Of a stretch of DNA of 64,000 bases, positions 35,191 to 46,467 are shown in pieces. Source of the DNA: Bolinopsis microptera (Eukaryota > Ctenophora > Tentaculata > Lobata > Bolinopsidae); contig NC_087081.1 in assembly GCF_026151205.1 (NCBI RefSeq), forward strand, positions 15,612,837-15,676,836, in the 5' to 3' direction. Position numbers and translations under genes: made by a program. Position 1 is the first letter of the stretch; the number at the start of each line of letters is the position of its first letter. The notes below the pieces were generated by a model. That model was not told the origin of the DNA and did no database searches. It saw nothing but the letters and a program-made list of their open reading frames with translations.

Positions 35191-36760
35191 TAGGGTTTGC
35201 ATTATCGGTCCAAAATTTTTTATCGCCGATAACCGATAATAATTTTTCAATTATCGGCGATAACGATAATTATCGGCGATAAAATTTGGTCAGAACAATT
35301 AGCTTATTTTCCATCGATTCAGTGGCTTAATTAATCATACGTTCATGATTTATAACTTCCGTGATTGAGGGTCATGAATTCCCGAGATATCGTACACAAA
35401 TTGTAAACGCGTAATTTCAAAATAGTCAATTAATTGAAAGTGAAGATCCGATATACTTTACAGTGAACAGTCAGTGACAATAACAATCTTACACAAAGTG
35501 GAACGCGTAATTCCAAAATTGTAAATTAATCAAAAGTGAAGTGGTATTAACAATCTCCCCCTATTTGTAATGTGTGCAAAGTTAGAACTTGCTACATGAG
35601 TAACTACTTAGAAGCTTTATTAGCAAAATAGTATTTCAAAAAAATCAACATATCTAAAGATTTGTCAGATAGTCTACATCTTAATTTCGTGAGAAAGAGT
35701 CCACTTGCACTCAAGGTCCGCTCTGCCTCAACAGACGTGGGCGATGATGTTCAAAATACGGAATGTTCATGGCATCTCTGATGAAACTGCTGGTTGCAAT
35801 TTGATTAAATGAGAGTCGGCTAAACGGCTATACATTTCGGCTTGAGTTTTCTTTTCGATGTAAGATACTATTAGGGACTGATTTTTTAGTCGCTTGACTT
35901 TGGGGGATGCCGAAGATTTATCATTATTAGCAGCTGCATTTTTTATACCGTGTTTAACTCTCAAGTGGTACCAAAGACTAGTGTAAGACCTTTTGGCTGT
36001 TGTGCTGAGAAAAGACTTGTCACATTGCATGCAGGCCACGTTGTCCCCATCTTTTGTGAAATGTTTCCAGATCTCGTTGGTTGACATATCAAGATTAACT
36101 AGTTTTCCGAGACACAACAGAAAACAGATAACAACTGATACGTGTAACGTAATCAATCAACGATTTAAGCAAATGAGCGACCCAGGCAAGTTAATCATCG
36201 GCATTTCTCAGGGGAGGGGCGTGGAGTGTGGACTGTGCAGAAGTGTATTGTGTTGTTATGGTGTGTACTGTGTCGGGTTCAAATTATTACCTTATACGGT
36301 TGTAACTGAATTGATAGTTTGAAGTGAACAGCTTATCTGTAATAGGGTGGGGCGAAACTACGGGATACTTATTACAGATTTACCGTTTAAACTTTAATTC
36401 CGTTGAATTCAAATATGCAACTATCCCATGAAATGTGAATACTTTTACATAGTACATACCTTGTTTCACCAATCAACAGTGATAAGATAACATTGCAAAT
36501 CTTGCTGATTTAAGTACTTAAGTAGCAAATTCAGATGTTTTGATCAGTTTCACACATATCTTATGATCAATCTAGTGAAAATGGGAGGTAAGAATCTGCG
36601 AGTTAGCTGTAAAGTCTCGAAAATTCCGAAATTATTTTTGAAAATAAATTTCTGAAATTATCGGTTTATCGGTCAGAAATTATCGCCGATAACCGATAAC
36701 GATTTTACTACGAATTATCGCCTATAATTTTATCGCCGATATTATCGATTGCAAACCCTA
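35191..36760 (-). mobile_element. Internally deleted hAT DNA transposon, nested
   Basis: The 1570-bp element begins TAGGGTTTGCA and ends TGCAAACCCTA (11-bp perfect inverted ends). It is flanked by the 8-bp direct repeat ATGAGGTA at 35183-35190 and 36761-36768, the length hAT transposases create. Both ends carry subterminal palindromic clusters of TTATCGGCGATAA. The coding strand is minus: a BED zinc finger near the right and a hAT dimerisation segment near the left, with the catalytic core missing. It interrupts an older repeat whose empty version is at ~30451-30475. Confidence 0.93.
35604..36087 (-). pseudogene. hAT transposase remnant (BED finger plus hAT C-terminal domain)
   Basis: From the Met at 36087 the frame reads MSTNEIWKHFTKDGDNVACM, then CDKSF and LWYHLRVKH: a BED-type CxxC...HxxxxxH zinc finger that binds transposon DNA. 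It continues through a basic linker to a stop at 35767. After a frame change, 35732-35604 reads VEAERTLSASGLFLTKLRCR, then LSDKSLDML and a stop. This is the conserved hAT C-terminal dimerisation motif. The RNase H-like catalytic domain between them, normally several hundred residues, is absent, so the element cannot move itself. It could be cross-mobilised by a full-length relative (inference). Confidence 0.88.
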
Positions 36761-37261
36761 ATGAGGTAGGTATGCAAGTATGACGTTATAGGTATTAACA
36801 TGTAGGTATGACGTAGGTATTAACTTGACGTGTGTGACGTGTGTCATGTGAATTTCAAAATCAATGTTTCTGCAATCAAACAATTACTAATGAGTTCTAA
36901 AAATGTCCAACAAAATCTTTATAAAGTTATAGCATCAGTATATATTTTTCGGAAATATTTTCGTCCATCCTCAATACCTACTAAAGTGTAAAGATAAAAT
37001 GGGGTTGTCATGTGAATGTTGTACCTTGCAATCATGTCATTGTCACAGAATATGTACAATAGTGGCATATAAGACGAGGTCCATAGGGAAATATCATCGC
37101 AGTGATGTTTCACACTTCCCTTTCGAGTATGCCAGCTACAATCACGAGATCATGAGATGTTTTCCTGATTGAAAGTTGGTACTGTGCCACTAGAAAGCCG
37201 CCAGAGTGCCGCCATGCCCATAGTGCCACGAGAGTGCATCGAGAGTGCCTCGACAGTGCTG

Positions 37262-37552
37262 CACGCCGCCGTTTTTTTTTCAAAACGGCGGCGGCGTGGT
37301 TAAAATCGTCGTCGGCGGCGGCGTAATCGACGTAAGGTCACGTGATTTCGCAGATTAAATTTTCTTCTAGAATAATACTGCATGTGGAGAGCAATTTTTA
37401 ACAGTTTTGAATTTTGACACGATCAGGTTCGTAATCATGATATAGTGAGGGCTAGTTGAACGCATTTTTGCCACACTTTTGCCACACTTTTGCCACAAAT
37501 TCAAGACGTCATAACTCAAAGATCTTTTCAGATATAATTCTAAAATTTTGAC
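37262..37552. other. GC-rich hairpin then unique sequence
   Basis: 37262-37330 holds CGCCGCCGTTTT and its complement AAAACGGCGGCG around a T-run, followed by GTCGTCGGCGGCGGCGTAAT. It stands out in AT-rich DNA and could be the end of another DNA element. The rest leads into the satellite. Confidence 0.5.
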
Positions 37553-40500
37553 AGCCATGTCCGGTTCTAAACATCGAATCTCCCTAATTTTTGGACAGTC
37601 ACCATATTTTAGGGCATTATTGATACCTACCAAGTTTCAGACAAATTGGTCGCTTACTTTCGGAGTGGCACCGATCGCAACTGGCACAAAATATATTCTT
37701 GTGTTTGACTTCATATCTCATCTCCTAGACATAGAAATTTCTTTGAACTTTGCAGGAACACCTTAAAAGGTGTGCTAAGGGTACTGACAAAATTTAAAGA
37801 AAATCGCTCTAGCCAGTTTTGAGCAATAGGCGACTCAATTTGTGGCAAAAATGAATTTTGACTCTGAACATGGCCAAAGTGGCCACATCCTTAATTTGCT
37901 GTTTTTGGCCCATATCTCCGGTTCTAAACATCGAATCTCCCTAATTTTTGGACAGTCACCATATTTTAGGACATTATTGATACCTACCGAGTTTCAGACA
38001 GATTGGTTGCTTACTTTCGGAGTGGCACCGATCGCGATAGGCACAAAATATATTCTTGTGTTTGACTTCATATCTCAGCTCCTAGACATAGAAATTTCTT
38101 TAAACTTTGCAGGAACACCTTAAAAGGTGTGCTAAGGGTACTGACAAAATGTAAAGAAAATCGCCTGATTCAGTTTTGAGCAATGAGCGACTCAATTTGT
38201 GGCAAAAATGAATTTTGACTCTGAACATGGCCAAAGTGGCCACATCCTTAATTTGCTGTTTTTGGCCCATATCTCCGGTTCTAAACATCGAATCTCCCTA
38301 ATTTTTGGACAGTCACCATATTTTAGGACATTATTGATACCTACCGAGTTTCAGACAGATTGGTCGCTTACTTTCGGAGTGGCACCGATCGCGATAGGCA
38401 CAAAATATATTCTTGTGTTTGACTTCATATCTCAGCTCCTAGACATAGAAATTTCTTTAAACTTTGCAGGAACACCTTAAAAGGTGTGCTAAGGGTACTG
38501 ACAAAATTTAAAGAAAATCGCTCGAGCCAGTTTTGAGCAATAAGCGACTCAATTTGTGGCAAAAATGAATTTTGACTCTGAACATGGCCAAAGTGGCCAC
38601 ATCCTTAATTTGCTGTTTTTGGCCCATATCTCCGGTTCTAAACATCGAATCTCCCTAATTTTTGGACAGTCACCATATTTTAGGACATTATTGATACCTA
38701 CCGAGTTTCAGACAGATTGGTCGCTTACTTTCGGAGTGGCACCGATCGCGATAGGCACAAAATATATTCTTGTGTTTGACTTCATATCTCAGCTCCTAGA
38801 CATAGAAATTTCTTTAAACTTTGCAGGAACACCTTAAAAGGTGTGCTAAGGGTACTGACAAAATGTAAAGAAAATCGCTCGAGCCAGTTTTGAGCAATAA
38901 GCGACTCAATTTGTGGCAAAAATGAATTTTGACTCTGAACATGGCCAAAGTGGCCCCATCCTTAATTTGCTGTTTTTCGGCCCATATCTCCAGTTCTAAA
39001 CATCGAATCTCCCTAATTTTTGGACAGTCACCATATTTTAGGGCATTATTGATACTTACCAAGTTTCAGACAAATTGGTCACTTACTTTCGGAGTGGCAC
39101 CGATCGCGAATGGCACAAAATATATTCTTGTGTTTGACTTCATATCTCAGCTCCTAGACATAGAAATTTCTTTAAACTTTGCAGGAACACCTTAAAAGGT
39201 GTGCTTAGGGTACTGACAAAATGTAAAGAAAATCGCCCGATTCAGTTTTGAGCAATGAGCAACTCAATTTGTGGCAAAAATGAATTTTGACTCTGAACAT
39301 GGCCAAAGTGGCCACATCCTTAATTTGCTGTTTTTCGGCCCATATCTCCAGTTCTAAACATCGAATCTCCCTAATTTTTGGACAGTCACCATATTTTAGG
39401 GCATTATTGATACTTACCAAATTTCAGACAAATTGGTCGCTTACTTTCGGAGTGGCACCGATCGCGAATGGCACAAAATATATTGTTGTGTTTGACTTCA
39501 TATCTCAGCTCCTAGACAAAGAAATTTCTTTAAACTTTGCAGGAACATTTTAAAAGGTGTGCTAAGGGTACTGACAAAATTTAAAGAAAATCGCTCGAGC
39601 CAGTTTTGAGCAATAAGCGACTCAATTTGTGGCAAAAATGAATTTTAACTCTGAACATGGCCAAAGTGGCCCCATCCTTAATTTGCTGTTTTTCGGCCCA
39701 TATGTCCAGTTCTAAACATCCAATCTCCCTAATTTTTGGTAAGTCACCATATTTTAGAGCATTATTGATACTTACCAAGTTTCAGACAAATTGGTCGCTT
39801 ACTTTCGGAGTGGCACCGATCGCGATTGGCACAAAATATATTCTTGTGTTTGACTTCATATCTCAGCTCCTAGACGAAGAAATTACTTTAAACTTTGCAG
39901 GAACACCTCAAAAGGTGTGCTAAGGGTACTGACAAAATGTAAAGAAAATCGCTCGAGCCAGTTTTGAGCAATAAGCGACTCAATTTGTGGCAAAAATGAA
40001 TTTTGACTCTGAACATGGCCAAAGTGGCCCCATCCTTAATTTGCTGTTTTTCGGCCCATATCTCCGGTTCTAAACATCGAATCTCCCTAATTTTTGGACA
40101 GTCACCATATTTTAGGGCATTATTGATACTTACCAAGTTTCAGACAAATTGGTCGCTTACTTTCGGAGTGGCACCGATCGCGATTGGCACAAAATATATT
40201 CTTGTGTTTGACTTCATATCTCAGCTCCTAGACGAAGAAATTTCTTTAAACTTTGCAGGAACACCTTAAAAGGTGTGCTAAGGGTACTGACAGAATGTAA
40301 AGAAAATTGCTCGAGCCAGTTTTGAGCAATAAGCGGCTCAATTTGTGACAAAAATGAATTTTGACTCTGAACATGGCCAAAGTGGCCACATCCTTAATTT
40401 GCTGTTTTTCGGCCCATATCTCCGGTTCTAAACATCGAATCTCCCTAATTTTTCAACAGTCACCATATTTTAGGGCATTATTGATACTTACCAAATTTCA

Positions 40501-42143
40501 GACAAATTGGTCGCTTACTTTCGGAGTGGCACCGATCGCGATTGGCACAAAATATATTCTTGTGTTTGACTTCATATCTCAGCTCCTAGACATAGAAATT
40601 TCTTTAAACTTTGCAGGAACACCTTAAAAGGTGTGCTTAGGGTACTGACAAAATGTAAAGAAAATCGCCTGATTCAGTTTTGAGCAATGAGCGACTCAAT
40701 TTGTGGCAAAAATGAATTTTGACTCTGAACATGGCCAAAGTGGCCACATCCTTAATTTGCTGTTTTTCGGCCCATATGTCCAGTTCTAAACATCCAATCT
40801 CCCTAATTTTTGGTAAGTCACCATATTTTAGAGCATTATTGATACTTACCAAGTTTCAGACAAATTGGTCGCTTACTTTCGGAGTGGCACCGATCGCGAT
40901 TGGCACAAAATATATTCTTGTGTTTGACTTCATATCTCAGCTCCTAGACAAAGAAATTTCTTTAAACTTTGCAGGAACACCTTAAAAGGTGTGTTAAGGG
41001 TACTGACAAAATGTAAAGAAAATCGCTCGAGCCAGTTTTGAGCAATAAGCGACTCAATTTGTTGCAAAAATGAATTTTGACTCTGAACATGGCCAATTAG
41101 TGGCCCCATCCTTAATTTGCTGTTTTTCGGCCCATATCTCCCGTTCTAAACATCGAATCTCCCTAATTTTTGGACAGTCACCATATTTTAGGGCATTATT
41201 GATACTTACCAAGTTTCAAACAAATTGGTCACTTACTTTCGGAGTGGCACCGATCGCGATTGGCACAAAATATATTCTTGTGTTTGACTTCATATCTCAG
41301 CTCCTAGACGTAGAAATGTCTTTAAACTTTGCAGGAACACCTTAAAAGGTGTGCTAAGGGTACTGACAAAATTTTTAAAAATCGCTCGAGCCAGTTTTGA
41401 GCAATAAGCGACTCAATTTGTGGCAAAAATAAATTTTGACTCTGAACATGGCCAAAGTGGCCCCATCCTTAATTTGCTGTTTTTCGGCCCATATCTCCGG
41501 TTCTAAATATCGAATCTCCCTAATTTTTGGACAGTCACCATATTTTAGGGCATTATTGATACTTACCAAGTTTCAGACAAATTGGTTGCTTACTTTCGGA
41601 GTGGCACCGATCGCGATTGGCACAAAATATATTCTTGTGTTTGACTTCATATCTCAGCTCCTAGACATAGAAATTTCTTTAAACTTTGCAGGAACACCTT
41701 AAAAGGTGTGCTAAGGGTACTGACAAAATTTAAAGAAAATCGCTTGAGCTAGTTTTGAGCAATAAGCGACTCAATTTGTGGCAAAAATGAATTTTGACTC
41801 TGAACATGGCAAAGTGGCCCCATCCTTAATTTGCTGTTTTTGGCCCATATCACCGGTTCTAAACATCGAATCTCCCTAATTTTTGGACAGTCACCATATT
41901 TTAGGGCATTATTGATACTTACCAAGTTTCAGACAAATTGGTCGCTTACTTTCGGAGTGGCACCGATCGCGAATGGCACAAAATATATTCTTGTGTTTGA
42001 CTTCATATGTCAGCTCCTAGACATTGAAATTTCTTTAAACTTTGCAAGAACGCCTTAAAAGGTGTGCTTAGGGTACTGACAAAATTTAAAGAAAATCGCT
42101 CGTGCCAGTTTTAAGCAATAAGCGACTCAATTTGTGGCAAATT
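37553..42143. repeat. Satellite array, ~357-358 bp unit, about 13 copies
   Basis: Monomer landmarks in order: CATATCTCCGGTTCTAAACA, CTCCCTAATTTTTGGACAGT, GGAGTGGCACCGATCGCGAT, TTCTTGTGTTTGACTTCATA, ACACCTTAAAAGGTGTG (a 7-bp-arm palindrome), CAGTTTTGAGCAATAAGCGA and GAATTTTGACTCTGAACATG. Units 37842, 38199 and 38556 are nearly identical and exactly 357 bp (119 codons) apart; later units are mostly 358 bp and more diverged. Each monomer leaves an 88-93 codon plus frame and a 60-80 codon minus frame open, but there are stops between units and no start, splice or family evidence, so I do not call them genes. Confidence 0.95.
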
Positions 42144-42144
42144 C

Positions 42145-42890
42145 TGATTTTATGTTTTTATTTGTGCTTTTGAGGCCCTATAAGTCTTTTTGCTGCAACA
42201 TGGAACTTTTTGAGACTCTCAACATATTTGCTGAGGTAATTAGACTACTCCTTGAACTCCTAGTAGTCGGTATGAACGGTATGGTTTGAGTCGCGAGAAG
42301 TTAAAGTTGGTGTAAATCTGCGCCGAGGGAGTGAAGCAGATTTGTGGCAGATTTGCGCTCAACTATATAATAGTTCTTTATAATATCAAGCTGACAGCCA
42401 ACCGACTATAACCAAGTTATTGTTAGCAAAACCACTGCGCGCGTGCCGAGTTATTCATATTGTTACTCGATTAGAGCTCGCGTTTGCGTTGCTCCATGTC
42501 TCGTGACGTAGTTATAGCATGACGTAGCTAGTATATTCCTTAAACATGTGCATAGATCATCATCAACGGGAAAATATCGACGTTAGCGATGCCTGCTACA
42601 GTATCTACTCGTGTACAAATTATATAGAAAATAATATGGTCTGAAATATTCATGGATTTCGTTCAACAAATTCTTGCCAAAATTACGAACCACTATAAGT
42701 CGAGTGCCGCCAGAGTGCCGCTATAGACATAAATAAACAGGTTCACGCCGTGTTCACCGTTTGAAAATCACGTGATCGAGACAGGTTTTCGCCGATATCT
42801 CGCCATGAGGGGAGCATTTGTGTAGTACAGTACACAGTACAGTACTTCGATAATCCCCCTCCCCACTGGCAGGGAGCAATATATAACGCA
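42145..42890. other. Intergenic with partial dispersed repeat
   Basis: Contains a partial copy of the CTCGCCAGGGGAGCATTT repeat (42765-42825, with an ATGA insertion) and a short AGTACAGTACAC repeat near 42835. No gene recognised. Confidence 0.5.
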
Positions 42891-42894
42891 TATA

Positions 42895-43300
42895 AGGCAA
42901 AAGCATTACCCTTTATTTACTAGCCTTATCAAAGATTATTAATTGCAACTCTTTAATCATTCACCCTATCAGGCCTATCAGCATTCCAATCGTGATTTAC
43001 AATCGTGATCTGGTGACATGTCACACGAACGTGCAATGTTCAGTTGTTTTAGAATCTGGATTGATATATGACGTAGCCCGTAGGTATTAACATGACGTGA
43101 GGTGTGTCATGTGAATGCTACGTTGTAAATTGCAATTTGCAATCATATCACAGAATTTGGCATATAACTATAAGTCGAGCTCCATATAAGGGAAATAGCA
43201 TCAATGATGGTTCACACTTCCCAATCTTTCAATAACGACAGCTACGAGGAGTTTCGAGATCATGGGATGTTTTCAACAGAAGCTATAAGCTATTTGCATC
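42895..43300 (+). mobile_element. Dispersed element, interior fragment
   Basis: Interior markers only, in order: GCATTACCCTTTATTTACTA, CAATCGTGATCTGGTGACAT, AGTTGTTTTAGAATCTGGAT, TATTAACATGACGTGAGGTG, then GAGATCATGGGATGTTTTCA. It lacks the minisatellite ends. Confidence 0.65.
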
Positions 43301-43499
43301 TTTGTATGCAGTTCGTCGAACTTGGCTGCGGTTAGCATTTACATCTCAAGTTCCTGCCTCTTTGTCATCTAGCGTCAGATAGCGACATTGAAAGGGTACC
43401 CGACAGTAGCTGATCTCTACAAACGGGTTATTTGCAAATACCACGATCCGAACAGCCGAAGCCGCCAACCTGTTCCAGAGATCCGGAAGACTGGGAAGA

Positions 43500-44500
43500 A
43501 CTTACGTCATCGTCATACCAATCCAGATTCTAGAACAACTAAACATTGCACGTGAGACTTGTTATTGCGATGTGATTAGTATACCTCAAGTAATACCTCA
43601 AGTAATACCTCAAGTAAAACCTCAATTATACCTCAAGTAATACCTCAAGTAATACCTCAAGTAATACCTCAAGTAATACCTCAAGTAATACCTCAAGTAT
43701 TACCTCAAGTAATACCTCAAGTAATACCTCAAGTAATACCTCAAGTAATACCTCAAGTAATACCTCAAGTAATACCTCAAGTAATACTTCAAGTAATACC
43801 TCAAGTAATACCTCAAGTAATACCTCAAGTTATACCTACCTCAAGTAATACCTACCTAAAGTAATACCTACCTCAAGTAATACCTCAAGTAATACCTCAA
43901 GTAATACCTCAAGTAATACCTCAAGTTATACCTCAAGTAATACCTCAAGTAATACCTCAATTAATACCTCAAGTAATACCTCAAGTAATACCTCAAGTAA
44001 TACCTCAAGTAATACTTCAAGTAATACCTCAAGTAATACCTCAAGTAATACCTCAAGTAATACCTCAAGTTATACCTCAAGTAATACCTCAAGTTATACC
44101 TACCTCAAGTAATACCTACCTAAAGTAATACCTACCTCAAGTAATACCTCAAGTAATACCTCAAGTAATACCTCAAGTAATACCTCAAGTTATACCTCAA
44201 GTAATACCTCAAGTAATACCTCAATTAATACCTCAAGTAATACCTCAAGTAATACCTCAAGTAATACCTCAAGTAATACTTCAAGTAATACCTCAAGTAA
44301 TACCTCAAGTAATACTTCAAGTAATACCTCAAGTGTATTCTGCATGAATGTTATCACAAAGCCCAAAGGCTGAGCATGTGACACGTTTCCAGATCACAAT
44401 TGGAATGCTGATATAGCGATTGATTGTTGACTCATGTTACTCGTATAAATTTCTTCGAAGTAGCGCTAGTAAATAAAGGGTATAATGCTTTTATGCACTG
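43500..44500 (-). mobile_element. Dispersed element, inverted copy carrying 12-bp minisatellite
   Basis: On minus the order is GCATTATACCCTTTATTTAC, CAATTGTGATCTGGAAACGT, GATAACATTCATGCAGAATA, then the minisatellite, then CGCAATAACAAGTCTCACGT and AATCTGGATTGGTATGACGA. These are the same interior landmarks as at 30-31 kb. The minisatellite sits exactly where other copies have GGATACATTAAGGTATAGCA. Confidence 0.75.
43585..44332. repeat. Minisatellite, 12-bp AATACCTCAAGT unit
   Basis: About 60 copies of a 12-bp unit. A variant block with TACCTACCTCAAGT and CCTACCTAAAGT occurs twice, 264 bp (22 units) apart at 43831 and 44095, showing a higher-order duplication. The LLEVLLEV-type minus frame through it is repeat-derived. 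Confidence 0.95.
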
Positions 44501-44549
44501 GGAGACTTTGGGACCGGAAACTGATTCGGCCCCCAAAGAGGGGTCGATC

Positions 44550-44569
44550 ACGTCACCAATCAGTGACGT
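44550..44569. promoter_or_regulatory. Candidate CRE/CCAAT promoter element
   Basis: ACGTCA-CCAATCAG-TGACGT: two inverted CRE half sites flank a CCAAT box, about 65 bp upstream of the geminin-like start codon. CCAAT and CRE boxes are common in cell-cycle promoters (family knowledge); the link to this gene is inference from position. Confidence 0.4.
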
Positions 44570-44634
44570 ACAATTGCATTTTCAATATCCAGCTGTAAGA
44601 TTAATATATCCCTATATATCCCAATAGTCCAATT

Positions 44635-45105
44635 ATGAGCAATTCATCAGAAGTAAGTTGTGGTACATCGGATAATGCTGCTGAGGAAATGATTTCTGCC
44701 TTGACTGGTGGACCGTTAAATGAGACTTATTTTGAAGGCTTAGCTGAACAGCGCAGAGAGGCTTTGGAAATTGCCATAGAAGAAAATGAAAAACTATATC
44801 GTAAGTGGACACTATTTACTGCTCATTTTTTGATATTTCGTCTTAAAACGATAGTGTTGCTGCTTGATAAAACTTTAAATTAAATTCTAATAGATCTGTG
44901 TGGCAGTTATATCATGAGTTTACTATAAGAAGATAAGAGTATAAGAATGATTTCATAAGCACCTTCTATTTTAGTCGTATGATTGTTAATAATATTAATG
45001 ATTGTTCTTTCAGAAAAGATAGAAGAGCTGAATATATTACTGACAGCAGCTACCAAACGTGCTGAAGAGGCCGAACGCCAAGTTCAACTCATTGTTGAAA
45101 AGTGA
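44635..45105 (+). CDS. Small geminin-family coiled-coil protein, two exons
   Basis: Exon 1 is 44635-44800 (55 codons plus one base, donor TATC|GTAAGT). Exon 2 is 45014-45105 (acceptor TTCTTTCAG, stop TGA). The intron is 213 bp, phase 1, and the product 85 residues. Residues ~32-55 read YFEGLAEQRREALEIAIEEN then EKLY, and continue into exon 2 as QKIEELNILLTAATKRAEEA. This Y-xxx-AE-x-RR-x-AL...ENEKL...IE pattern is the geminin/MCIDAS/GEMC1 coiled coil, which mediates dimerisation and, in geminin, binding of the licensing factor CDT1. It is far shorter than typical geminin (~200 residues). The N-terminal part has no RxxL destruction box or basic region, and the coil ends early. No upstream coding exon was found. 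It could be a minimal paralogue, a truncated retained copy, or lack a 5' exon. Confidence 0.82.
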
Positions 45106-45178
45106 AAATATTGAAATTAGTGACAATTTTTATAAAAATTAGTTCATTATACGTGTAATGTAATTTGACCATAACCCA

Positions 45179-45562
45179 TTTCATTCTCGGTATCAATTTG
45201 CATTTGCGGACGGTTCCTCGAATTAATATCATGTCCTTTTATTTGGAAAAGAGAGACAGTGGCAGTGGTTCACTCTACCCATGATTATGGGTTTTGGTCA
45301 AATATCATCTCTTTTTGATTATAATGTCAGAATAATTTACACAGTCGAAACTTCATTAATAAGGAGGTAATTTCATTCTCGGTATCAATTTGCATTTGCG
45401 GACGGTTCCTCGAATTAATATCATGTCCTTTTATTTGGAAAAGAGAGACAGTGGCAGTGGTTCACTCTACCCATGATTATGGGTTTTGGTCAAATATCAT
45501 CTCTTTTTGATTATAATGTCAGAATAATTTACACAGTCGAAACTTCATTAATAAGGAGGTAA
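45179..45562. repeat. Identical 192-bp tandem duplication
   Basis: 45179-45370 is repeated as 45371-45562 with no difference I could see, starting 74 bp after the geminin-like stop codon. Either a very recent duplication or an assembly artefact. Confidence 0.9.
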
Positions 45563-46467
45563 TTTCAACGTTTTCGAAATTTTACCTTTGAAAACGTTTC
45601 CTTGTGTTAAGGTAGGCATATCTGTCGATAACAGACTGAATATGGCACTTTTTACTCATTCAAGTTGGCATTAAATTCCTATATAATGCCATTTAAATAT
45701 CGTGGGAAAGCAGAATATATTCGAAACCACGAATGAGCAAAATTCTCACCTTTCGCACGTGCAAACTTTGAGCGGACGTTGCGTGCGCATAAAATATTGA
45801 ATCACCATAAATTTTTGCATAGTGTTATTTTATATATAGTTTAATAAGCATGCAAAGAGATTTCAACAAGAACTTGGATCACAACGGGACTCCAAAGTTG
45901 ATAAAAATTGTGAAAATAACAATTTTAAGTGATTTTAGCAATTTTAAATCAATTTGGGCGTGTCCCCACGTGTGCAACTTTTCTATTTTCAACTTTAAAA
46001 CTAGCCTATAACACAATTTAGACCTTTAGAAAGCAGAACTGAGCTCCACAACCCAAGGCATGGCCCAACACCAAAGAATACTAATTCACAACTTTTGTGT
46101 TTTTATAAAATTATTCTCCAAAAAAGCACTAACTTCAATAGCGAACATCTTTATGAAGGAGTAAGGTAGGAAAACTTTCCGGTAGATTTTCACAATGCTT
46201 GAACAATTATCTAAGGTATAAATGTCCTCAGATTTTGAATAAAATTGCTTCTTAATGGTGTAAAATCGATTTGAAAAGTTGTTATTTTGTCAAAAATCAA
46301 GTTTTCAAAACACCTAATTTGATGACGTCATCAAGTGTTGATGATGACGTTAAATTATTTTTTAATATAGTGTAAACAGAAGTGTAAACAATTATCTTTA
46401 AAACCTGTGGTTCGGGATTACTGTATCTTTTATACTTTTGAATTTACGGACACCTGCAGATCTCTGA
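45563..46467. other. Intergenic, nothing recognised
   Basis: AT-rich sequence without a recognisable exon or repeat landmark. Confidence 0.45.

Larger units (their letters stand above)
34680..37262 (+). mobile_element. Dispersed minisatellite-bearing element interrupted by hAT
   Basis: Head TTGGGTGCTTGCTCTTTACT, GGTCATACATCCGAATCCCG, a short GTGGCACT tract (34825-34880), then the usual interior up to TGGATTGGTATGACGTTGGT. A hAT element (35191-36760) interrupts it. The interior resumes (TATTAACTTGACGTGTGTGA, CATATAAGACGAGGTCCATA) and the copy ends with ATTGAAAGTTGGTACTGTGC and an inverted GTGCCACGAGA tract at 37185-37258. Without the insert the copy is ~1 kb, like the 30 kb copy. Confidence 0.8.

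Noticed and set aside
37367-42058. Series of ~90-residue proteins, as if a tandem gene family
   Set aside because: They follow a satellite monomer, with stops between units, openness on both strands, and no start, splice or family signal.
44190-44384. LLEVLLEV repeat protein on minus
   Set aside because: Translation of the 12-bp minisatellite.
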